DNA of 52,335 nt. It comes from Bacteroidales bacterium. GTDB lineage: Bacteria > Bacteroidota > Bacteroidia > Bacteroidales > 4484-276. The notes beneath the pieces were generated by a model that made no database searches, had not been told where the DNA came from, and was given only the letters and a program-made list of their open reading frames with translations. The stretch is from the NCBI GenBank assembly GCA_014860585.1, contig JACZJL010000116.1:1-52335 (forward strand). The letters run 5' to 3'. The position numbers were made by a program, and so were the translations under genes. This document shows, piece by piece, positions 45,921-52,335 of this stretch (the stretch's first letter is position 1; every line of letters begins with the position of its first letter).

Positions 45921-47000
45921 TTAATTCCTGTTGATATTATTCAGATCCTCAAAAGCCAGTTCGAGCCGTTTGATCATCGCAACCTGAGCTTCACGCAGCC
46001 ATTTGCGCGGGTCGTAGTATTTCTTGTTGGGCTTGTCTTCGCCTTCGGGATTTCCGATTTGTCCCTGCAGGTAGCCTTCATTTTTCTTGTAAAAATTCAG
46101 CACGCCTTCCCAGGTAGCCCACTGGGTGTCGGTGTCAATGTTCATCTTGATCACGCCGTAACTGATCCCTTCACGAATTTCTTCCCTCGATGAACCTGAT
46201 CCGCCATGGAACACGAAATTTACCGGATTTGGTCCGGTGTTGAATTTCTTCTGGATGTAATCCTGTGAGTTTTTCAGGATAATGGGTTGCAGCTTCACAT
46301 TACCCGGTTTGTAAACGCCGTGCACATTACCAAAAGCAGCAGCAATTGTAAACCGGTCGCTCACCTTTTTCAACTCTTCATAAGCATAGGCAACTTCCTG
46401 CGGTTGAGTGTAGAGTTTTGAACTGTCAACGCCTGAGTTATCCACGCCATCTTCTTCGCCTCCGGTAATCCCCAGTTCGATTTCGAGGGTCATCCCGATC
46501 TTGCTCATTCTTGCGAGGTACTTCTTGCAGATTTCGATGTTTTCGTGCAACGGCTCCTCGGAAAGGTCGAGCATGTGAGAGCTGTACAACGGTTTTCCGT
46601 GTTCTTTGTAAAAAGCTTCGCCGGCATCAAGCAGCCCGTCAATCCAAGGGAGAAGTTTTTTGGCGGCATGGTCGGTGTGAAGTATCACCGGTACGCCGTA
46701 CATTTCTGCCACCCTGTGAATGTGCATGGCGCCCGATATGCCCCCGGCAATGGCTGCCTGTTCGTTTTGATTGGACAAACCCTTGCCTGCGTAAAAAGCG
46801 GCGCCACCATTCGAAAACTGAATGATTACGGGAGAGTTAACTTTTTTAGCAGCTTCCAGCACAGCGTTCACCGAATCGGTGCCAACAACGTTTACTGCCG
46901 GCAGCGCAAACTGGTTTTTCTTTGCAATTTCGAATACTTTCTGAACATCATCTCCGGTCACAACGCCGGGTTTTACTGAATCGAATATTTTTTCTGACAT
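45921..47000 (-). CDS. fbaA: class II fructose-bisphosphate aldolase
   Basis: 359 residues, the length of E. coli-type class IIA enzymes. Zinc- and substrate-binding motifs: PVILHTDHAAKKLLPW (Asp-His), LEIELGITGGEEDGVDNSG, AFGNVHGVYKPGNV, FVFHGGSGSS and INMDTDTQWA-like INIDTDTQWA. It splits fructose-1,6-bisphosphate into GAP and DHAP in glycolysis/gluconeogenesis, in the cytoplasm. Stand-alone leftward gene sharing a bidirectional terminator with the T9SS gene. A possible -7 box (TATTTTTG, minus strand) lies at 47029-47036. Confidence 0.95.
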   Translation of the reverse strand: MSEKIFDSVKPGVVTGDDVQKVFEIAKKNQFALPAVNVVGTDSVNAVLEAAKKVNSPVIIQFSNGGAAFYAGKGLSNQNEQAAIAGGISGAMHIHRVAEMYGVPVILHTDHAAKKLLPWIDGLLDAGEAFYKEHGKPLYSSHMLDLSEEPLHENIEICKKYLARMSKIGMTLEIELGITGGEEDGVDNSGVDSSKLYTQPQEVAYAYEELKKVSDRFTIAAAFGNVHGVYKPGNVKLQPIILKNSQDYIQKKFNTGPNPVNFVFHGGSGSSREEIREGISYGVIKMNIDTDTQWATWEGVLNFYKKNEGYLQGQIGNPEGEDKPNKKYYDPRKWLREAQVAMIKRLELAFEDLNNINRN

Positions 47001-47287
47001 GGTTTCTTTGTTTAAAATTAATTGGCGGCAAAAATAATGATTTTTGAAGGGTTGGGTTGTTGATTTCCCTTTTAATTAATAGCTGCCAGAAAACGCTTCA
47101 TGTTGAAAATCATTGGTTGCCCCAACCCTCCCGAAGTCTCGGGATAAATTCCGGGAGCCTGATTTTCAACGATTTACTCCCTTTAGGGTGGGGTAATTAA
47201 ATCGTTGAAAATCATATTCAGAGTGTTTTCTGGCAGGTACTAATAAAACGTGAACGCTAAAAAGCAGTTTTAAAGTTCGGAGAAATC
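47001..47287. other. intergenic between aldolase and tyrS
   Basis: No gene in about 290 bases. Mostly occupied by the inverted-repeat element at 47080-47239, with the aldolase promoter box on its left and the tyrS promoter box on its right. Confidence 0.6.
47080..47239. mobile_element. 160-bp inverted-repeat (MITE-like) element
   Basis: The outer arms CTGCCAGAAAAC (47083-47094) and GTTTTCTGGCAG (47225-47236) are perfect complements, and the pairing extends outward by TA with one mismatch. Inside, GATTTTCAACGATTT (47161-47175) and AAATCGTTGAAAATC (47199-47213) form a second perfect 15-bp inverted repeat, and GTTGAAAATCA recurs near 47103. The flanks show a possible TAAT target duplication. 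No coding capacity. Confidence 0.65.
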
Positions 47288-47295
47288 TATCTTTG
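47288..47295 (+). promoter_or_regulatory. -7 box of tyrS
   Basis: TATCTTTG, exact TAnnTTTG, 17 bases before the tyrS ATG, with TTTTA about 17-20 bases upstream as a weak -33. Confidence 0.55.
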
Positions 47296-47312
47296 CAAAA
47301 ATTTTCCCGACT

Positions 47313-48608
47313 ATGAATTTTGTTGAAGAACTGAACTGGCGTGGCATGATCCACGATATGACTCCCGGTCTTGAAGATCAATTGGCCAAAGAAATGACAA
47401 CCGCCTACGTTGGTATTGACCCAACTGCAGATTCGCTGCACATCGGTCACCTGGTGTCAGTGATGATGCTGAAACATTTCCAGGTTTGCGGCCACCGTCC
47501 GATTGTGCTGATTGGCGGTGCAACAGGTATGATTGGCGACCCGTCAGGAAAATCCAAAGAACGCAACCTGCTGGATGAACCTACTTTGCGCCACAATCAG
47601 GAATCCATTAAAAACCAATTGGCACATTTTCTCGATTTTGGCGATGATAAGCCCAACGGCGCATTGATGGTGAACAACTACGACTGGATGAAAAACTACA
47701 GTTTCCTGCAGTTTATCCGCGAAATCGGTAAGCACCTCACCGTTAATTATATGATGTCGAAAGACTCGGTGAAATCGCGGCTCAGTTCCGAATCAAATGA
47801 AGGAATGTCGTTTACTGAGTTTTCTTATCAGCTCGTCCAGGGAACTGATTTTCTGGTGCTTTACCAGGATCACAACTGCAAACTTCAGATGGGCGGATCG
47901 GACCAATGGGGAAATATTGTTACCGGAACCGAATTGATCCGGCGCAAACTGGGACATGAAGCTCAGGCTTTTGCCATGACCTGCCCGCTGATTACCAAAG
48001 CCGACGGCGGCAAATTCGGAAAAACAGAGGAAGGCAACGTGTGGCTCGATCCGGAAAAAACAACTCCTTATGCCTTTTACCAGTTTTGGTTAAATACCTC
48101 CGATGATGATGCTGCCCGCTACATAAAAATATTTACCCTGCTTTCGAAAGAAGAAGTTGAACGGTTGATTGAAGAGCATCAAAAAGCTCCGCACATGCGG
48201 GAATTACAAAAAGTGCTGGCTAGGGAAGTGACCACGATGATTCACTCACAGGAGGACTACGAAACCGCCGTAGATGCCAGTGAAATCCTTTTTGGAAAAG
48301 GAACCACCGAAACTTTAAAAAAGATGAAAGAGAATGTTCTGTTGAGCATTTTCGAGGGTGTGCCTCAAACCAAGGTAAACCTCAGCGACATCAGCGCCGG
48401 TATTCCGGTGGTGGATTTTCTGACTGATTTCACCAAAATCATTCCCTCAAAACGCGAGGCCAGAGAGTTTTTGAAAAATAATGCCATCTCTATTAATAAA
48501 GAAAAAGCAGCAGAGGAGCTTGTTGTGAACACTGACTTGCTGCTTCAGGGCAAATACATTCTTGTTCAACGCGGAAAAAAGAACTACTATCTCGTAATTT
48601 GTGGCTAA
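47313..48608 (+). CDS. tyrS: tyrosyl-tRNA synthetase
   Basis: 431 residues. Class I signature [16 protein letters not shown] (HIGH motif), tyrosine-pocket and dimer motifs [31 protein letters not shown], a KMSKS-equivalent KFGKT, and a C-terminal S4 RNA-binding domain ([23 protein letters not shown]...[14 protein letters not shown]). Attaches Tyr to tRNA-Tyr in the cytoplasm. The start at [18 protein letters not shown] fits the family. No T-box leader is seen. Confidence 0.97.
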   Translation: MNFVEELNWRGMIHDMTPGLEDQLAKEMTTAYVGIDPTADSLHIGHLVSVMMLKHFQVCGHRPIVLIGGATGMIGDPSGKSKERNLLDEPTLRHNQESIKNQLAHFLDFGDDKPNGALMVNNYDWMKNYSFLQFIREIGKHLTVNYMMSKDSVKSRLSSESNEGMSFTEFSYQLVQGTDFLVLYQDHNCKLQMGGSDQWGNIVTGTELIRRKLGHEAQAFAMTCPLITKADGGKFGKTEEGNVWLDPEKTTPYAFYQFWLNTSDDDAARYIKIFTLLSKEEVERLIEEHQKAPHMRELQKVLAREVTTMIHSQEDYETAVDASEILFGKGTTETLKKMKENVLLSIFEGVPQTKVNLSDISAGIPVVDFLTDFTKIIPSKREAREFLKNNAISINKEKAAEELVVNTDLLLQGKYILVQRGKKNYYLVICG

Positions 48609-48678
48609 GAATTGTTTAAATAGTTATTTTTGTAAAAAATCGTTTTGAATAAACCAAAAGGCAATCAATTGATCAAAT

Positions 48679-48912
48679 ATGAATATTCAAACTGAAAAAT
48701 TAGATCTAATTGGTTGGATATCAAAACTCAATGACAACTTAATAGTTGATAGATTGAGGCAAATTAAAGATGATTATTCAAAATCCGAAGATTGGTGGGA
48801 TTCATTAAATAAAGAGGAGATAGAATCTATAAAAAGAGGACTTAAAGATTTCGAAGAAGGTAAAACACATTCTAACGAAACCACCCGCAGGGTTTATGAA
48901 AGATACCTATAA
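48679..48912 (+). CDS. antitoxin of a RelE/ParE-type toxin-antitoxin pair
   Basis: 77 residues, acidic and helical: MNIQTEKLDLIGWISKLNDNL near the N-terminus and SLNKEEIESIKRGLKDFEEGKTHSNETTRRVYERYL at the end. This is the common short antitoxin type of Bacteroidota that precedes RelE/ParE toxins. It would bind the toxin in the cytoplasm and repress the operon. The toxin start overlaps its 3' end by 17 bases. The gene itself is intact. Confidence 0.7.
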   Translation: MNIQTEKLDLIGWISKLNDNLIVDRLRQIKDDYSKSEDWWDSLNKEEIESIKRGLKDFEEGKTHSNETTRRVYERYL

Positions 48913-49201
48913 AATAGTTTAGTCCGATGAAGCCCTGACCAACTTGAAAAGTATTATTGAGTATCTTGAAAGGAAATGGACTGAAAAAGGAATTTCCAAT
49001 TTCGCCCAACTTCTTGACAAACAATTAAAACGTATTGAAAATAATCCATTTCTCTTTCCTGAAACCGAAAAGTCTAATGAATTGCGAAAGTCTGTTCTAT
49101 CCAAAAAAATATCAATCTATTACCGGGTTGTCAAATTTGAAATAAGGATAATAACGTTATTCGATAACAGGCAGAATCCAAAATTCCTTGCAGATAAGTA
49201 A
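48896..49201 (+). pseudogene. RelE/ParE-type toxin with an in-frame amber codon
   Basis: The frame opens at the ATG 48896 inside the antitoxin 3' end and reads MKDTYKIV, then TAG at codon 9 (48920-48922), then SDEALTNLKSIIEYLERKWTEKG and on to a normal end. The family consensus at this place is KI.WSDEAL, so TGG (Trp) to TAG is the likely change. The rest looks intact (NPFLFPETEKSNELRKSVLSKKISIYYRV, then IRIITLFDNRQNP). A restart at the TTG at 48944 would lose the first beta-strand. The toxin is therefore probably inactive while the antitoxin survives. Confidence 0.8.
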
Positions 49202-49568
49202 ATGAGGCTGTTTTAAAAGTCTTTCATTTTGGCTTTCATAGTTGTTTATTGTTATTAATTTCGAGCCAACCAAAGGTTAAGAAACTAAATTTCTCCCTGT
49301 GAAAGAAAAGCCCGTCGGGGATTATCAAGTTTCATCTTTGCGGCTCTCTGCGTAAAAACTCTGCAGTTCTCTGCGGTTTAACCTTATGTTTTTGTTACCG
49401 CAGAGAAACGCTAAGAAGGCGCAAAGAACCGCAGAGTAAAAACTTTTCTACGGCTCAGAGAAGAGATCATTTGTGGATTAGCAGGCAGCCCCATCGGAGG
49501 GGCAAGTAAAAAGTCAATCAATGTAAACAATCCCGTACGTACGGGAGTTAGTTTTGCCAATTAAGCGC
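49202..49568. repeat. gene-free gap with CTCTGCGGT-type inverted repeats
   Basis: No gene in 367 bases. TTCTCTGCGGT (49367-49377) pairs perfectly with ACCGCAGAGAA (49397-49407). Related words (CTCTGCGTAAAAACTCTGCA; CCGCAGAGTAAAAACTTTT) recur on both sides, making a nested palindromic repeat. It lies between the convergent toxin and asnB genes and may act as a terminator. Confidence 0.6.
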
Positions 49569-51251
49569 CTATCCACCAAATGATTCAACTTTGCTATTTT
49601 CATGCACATCCAGCACTGCTCTGCCGGATGGATCGACATTGTTCCGGAATTTTTCATCCCAGGCCAGTGCTTCGGCAGTGCTGCAGGCGATGGATGGAAC
49701 TGAAGGCACACAGGCTGCAGCTTCCTGTGAAGGAAAATGCTCGCTGAAAATCTCGCGATAGCGGTATTCTTCTTTTGACATTGGAGGATTGACTGGAAAC
49801 CGGAATGCTGCATTTTTCATCTGCTCATCGGTCACCTGATCGGCTGCCACCTGCTTTAAGGTATCAATCCAGCCGTAACCCACTCCGTCAGAAAACTGCT
49901 CTTTCTGTCGCCAGGTAACGCTTTCGGGTAAATAATCCTCAAACGCTTTGCGTAACACCCATTTCTCAATCCGGCCGTTGCGCGAAAGTTTATCTTGCGG
50001 GTTTAGACGCATGGCAACATCCATAAATTCTTTATCAAGAAACGGAACACGACCTTCAACACCCCATGCCGCCAGCGATTTGTTAGCACGCAGGCAATCG
50101 TAGAGATGAAGCTTGCTTAATTTTCTCACTGTTTCTTCGTGAAAAGCCCTTGCATCAGGCGCTTTGTGGAAATAAAGATAACCCCCGAAAATTTCATCAG
50201 CCCCTTCGCCGGTAAGCACCATTTTAATACCCATTGATTTGATCACCCGTGCCATGAGGTACATAGGCGTCGAAGCCCTCACCGTGGTTACATCGTAGGT
50301 TTCCAGGTGATAAATTACATCCCGGATGGCATCCAATCCCTCCTGGATGGTGTATTTGATTTCGTGGTGAACCGATCCGATGTGTTCGGCAACTTTACGC
50401 GAGGCTTCCACATCCGGTGATCCTTCGAGGCCAATGACAAACGAATGCAGTTGCGGCCACCAGGCTTCCTGCGTGTCATCGCTTTCGATTCGATGTGCAG
50501 CATATTTCTTTGCAATAGCCGAAATAATGGACGAGTCAAGTCCGCCGGACAAAAGAACGCCATAAGGCACATCAGACATCAGTTGCCGGTGCACAGCATC
50601 TTCGAGGGCTTTACGCAATTCAGCAATATCGGTACTATTCTCTTTAACGTTCTCATAATCCAGCCATTCGCGCTTGTACCAGCGTTGCGGCTCGCGATCA
50701 TCACTGGTAAGATAATGTCCCGGAGGAAATTCCCTGATTAGGGTGCAGTGCCCTTCGAGGGCTTTTAGTTCTGAACTAACATAAAATTGTCCATACTGAT
50801 CCCAACCCATATACAATGGAATGATTCCTATATGATCGCGGGCAATCAGGTAACTATCTTTTTCCTTGTCGTACAAGGCAAATGCAAAGATGCCGCTCAG
50901 TTCCTCCAGAAATTCCTTTCCCGATTCCCTGTAAAGTGCAAGAATCACTTCACAGTCAGATTGGGTTAAAAATTCGTAGCTGCTTCCAATTCGCTCCCTT
51001 ATGTGTAAATGGTTGTAAATCTCACCATTTACCGAAAGAATAAGGTTTTTATCTTTGCTCACCAGGGGTTGACCTCCCGAGCTGGGATCAACTATTGAAA
51101 GACGTTCATGGGCTAAAACGGCAGTTTCGCAACTGTAAAGCCCACTCCAATCGGGGCCTCGATGACGAACTTTCTTCGACATCTCAAGTACCTTTGACCG
51201 CATTGACTGCAAGGGCTGATTTACATTAAACACACATACAATTCCACACAT
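49569..51251 (-). CDS. asnB: asparagine synthetase B (glutamine-hydrolysing)
   Basis: 560 residues. It begins MCGIVCVF, with Cys2 as the glutaminase nucleophile after Met removal. The N-terminal class II amidotransferase domain includes LAHERLSIVDPSSGGQP and SVNGEIYNH. The synthetase domain has the PPi loop LLSGGLDSS, then SFVIGLEGSPD and LTGEGADEIFGGYLYFHKAPD. It makes Asn from Asp, Gln and ATP in the cytoplasm. Length matches E. coli AsnB. Stand-alone leftward gene. Confidence 0.96.
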   Translation of the reverse strand: MCGIVCVFNVNQPLQSMRSKVLEMSKKVRHRGPDWSGLYSCETAVLAHERLSIVDPSSGGQPLVSKDKNLILSVNGEIYNHLHIRERIGSSYEFLTQSDCEVILALYRESGKEFLEELSGIFAFALYDKEKDSYLIARDHIGIIPLYMGWDQYGQFYVSSELKALEGHCTLIREFPPGHYLTSDDREPQRWYKREWLDYENVKENSTDIAELRKALEDAVHRQLMSDVPYGVLLSGGLDSSIISAIAKKYAAHRIESDDTQEAWWPQLHSFVIGLEGSPDVEASRKVAEHIGSVHHEIKYTIQEGLDAIRDVIYHLETYDVTTVRASTPMYLMARVIKSMGIKMVLTGEGADEIFGGYLYFHKAPDARAFHEETVRKLSKLHLYDCLRANKSLAAWGVEGRVPFLDKEFMDVAMRLNPQDKLSRNGRIEKWVLRKAFEDYLPESVTWRQKEQFSDGVGYGWIDTLKQVAADQVTDEQMKNAAFRFPVNPPMSKEEYRYREIFSEHFPSQEAAACVPSVPSIACSTAEALAWDEKFRNNVDPSGRAVLDVHENSKVESFGG

Positions 51252-51389
51252 AAATCAAATTTGGTTTGGTTTAATAAATGAAAAACAGGGTTCCGTCAGG
51301 CAGAACAAAGATTTCTAACAGATAAAAACAAAAGAAGTTTTACCAGGGCGATTAATACCAATATAAATCGGTCTGTTTTGGGTAGGAAT

Positions 51390-52335
51390 TTATTGGTCTT
51401 TCTTATTTTCCCCTCTTTGCTCTTCCCACATCTGCTTAAATGTTTTCGAAGTAAATACGGGTAATGTGCGCCGAGGCCCCCATACTTTTTTCATTAGCAT
51501 CCGCATGGCCACGTTTTTCAATTTCCCGCCGCCTGCATCCATCATCTTGCGTTTTTTCATGGCTTTTTTTGCCCACTTTTGAGCAAAGCGCTCCGATTTT
51601 TTGGTGAAGCCAAGCTTTACCGACTCATTTCGGTTGACCAGTAGTAACTCATGCAGATTGATTTTTACCGGGCATACTTCCGTACATCTGCCACACAAGG
51701 AGGAAGCAAAACTCAGGTGCTTGTAGTCTTTCATCCCTTTGAGATGAGGTGTAATCACTGAACCGATAGGGCCGGTATAGGTTGCATTGTAAGTGTAACC
51801 GCCAATGTTTTTGTAAACCGGGCAGGCATTCAGGCAGGCGCCACATCGAATGCACGATAAAGCCCGACGCTGTTCTTTGTGTCTTAGTATTTCGGTTCGT
51901 CCATTATCGAGTAAAACAACATACATTTCCAAAGGACCATCAATTTCACCTGTTTGGCGTGGCCCGGATATGATGGAATTGTAAACGGTCATATTTTGGC
52001 CTGTACCGTGCGTAGCTAAAAGTGGCCAAAACAAATCAAGATCGCGGATTGAAGGAATAATTCTTTCGATACCGGCAACAGCAATGTGAATCCTGGGCAT
52101 CGAAAATGACAAAACACCATTTCCCTCATTCTCAGTGAGGGCTATGGATCCGGTGTCGGCTATCAGGAAGTTGGCGCCTGTGATGCCAACATCAGCTTTG
52201 AAAAATTTTTCACGCAATTTTTCCCTCACATAGCTGGTAATTTGCTCTGGCGCCCAATCTTCCGGCGTACCAAATTTTTCGTGAAACAATGCTGAAACCT
52301 CCTCCTTCGATTTGTGCATGGCCGGGGTTACGATG
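51390..52335 (-). CDS. lutB: LutB-like iron-sulfur lactate utilisation protein, 5' end outside the window
   Basis: The C-terminal ~314 residues of a protein normally about 460 long. The frame stays open across the right edge (IVTPA precedes the internal Met at 52319, as in full LutB), so that Met is not the true start. Visible are the LUD domain (GITGANFLIADTGSIALTENEGNG, LDLFWPLLATHGTGQNM) and two [4Fe-4S] motifs, CIRCGACLNACPV and CGRCTEVCPVKINLHELL, followed by a basic tail. With LutA and LutC it oxidises L-lactate to pyruvate at the membrane or in the cytosol. Neither partner is visible in the window; the upstream gene lies outside. Confidence 0.88.
   Translation of the reverse strand, partial: IVTPAMHKSKEEVSALFHEKFGTPEDWAPEQITSYVREKLREKFFKADVGITGANFLIADTGSIALTENEGNGVLSFSMPRIHIAVAGIERIIPSIRDLDLFWPLLATHGTGQNMTVYNSIISGPRQTGEIDGPLEMYVVLLDNGRTEILRHKEQRRALSCIRCGACLNACPVYKNIGGYTYNATYTGPIGSVITPHLKGMKDYKHLSFASSLCGRCTEVCPVKINLHELLLVNRNESVKLGFTKKSERFAQKWAKKAMKKRKMMDAGGGKLKNVAMRMLMKKVWGPRRTLPVFTSKTFKQMWEEQRGENKKDQ

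Noticed and set aside
47240-47312. T-box or other riboswitch before tyrS
   Set aside because: No T-box consensus or specifier stem; the upstream structure is explained by the inverted-repeat element, and T-boxes are not expected in Bacteroidota.
16567-48922. Alternative genetic code with TAG/TAA read as sense
   Set aside because: Housekeeping genes in the window have clean frames and normal stops, and both TAA and TAG interrupt only mobile or toxin genes, so pseudogenes are the simpler explanation.
49360-49450. CRISPR array
   Set aside because: Repeats are palindromic, unequal in length and spacing, and there are no unique spacers of constant size or cas genes.

Overview
The window looks like a chromosomal segment of a member of the Bacteroidota, probably an anaerobic or facultative Bacteroidales-like lineage. 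Reasons: two proteins end in type IX secretion (T9SS) sorting domains, PCMD/GEVED/Omp28-type domains occur, several genes have a TAnnTTTG -7 promoter box, and most genes lack a Shine-Dalgarno sequence. Hcp, ferredoxin-like and LutB-type iron-sulfur proteins suggest a low-oxygen lifestyle. No tRNA, rRNA or CRISPR array was recognised.

Layout. 1-5.5 kb: a leftward operon, Rrf2 regulator - [4Fe-4S] protein - hybrid cluster protein (hcp) - cupin - PepSY membrane protein, probably for nitrosative/redox stress. 5.7-10.7 kb: a MacB/FtsX-type permease and gyrB, separated by a 0.6-kb repeat-rich gap. 11.1-16.1 kb: a TPR/HTH regulator and a large T9SS-secreted protein. 16.3-17.4 kb: a decayed IS21-type insertion sequence (istA tail, and istB with an in-frame amber codon).

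17.6-31.9 kb is the most unusual region. A MalT-like LuxR regulator precedes a run of exported hydrolases: a class C-type serine hydrolase, a class A beta-lactamase, a C-terminal remnant of a serine hydrolase, another serine hydrolase, a truncated ThrE-type exporter, and two D-aminoacylase-like amidohydrolases. Three outer-membrane or exported proteins follow, one of them a DcaP-like porin. The genes look assembled from pieces. Two unrelated hydrolases share an almost identical AT-rich leader plus signal-peptide segment in front of GC-richer mature regions. The ThrE fragment is fused in frame to a copy of the lipoprotein signal of the second amidohydrolase. That amidohydrolase itself changes from AT-rich to GC-rich after about 95 codons. 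The inferred function is periplasmic processing of D-amino-acid, N-acyl or lactam compounds; the substrate is unknown.

32-36.5 kb: envelope proteins (SHOCT, beta-barrel, PCMD lipoprotein), then a KilA-N pseudogene bracketed by ~36-bp direct repeats and accompanied by a 78-bp element with perfect 15-bp terminal inverted repeats; a second full copy lies at 10.9 kb. 36.5-52.3 kb: PI-PLC lipoprotein, pheT, a nucleotide-sugar dehydrogenase, an RprXY-like two-component system divergent from a T9SS protein with four helically phased TTAAC repeats between them, class II aldolase, tyrS behind a 160-bp inverted-repeat element, a toxin-antitoxin pair whose toxin carries an amber codon, asnB, and a lutB-like gene cut by the window edge.
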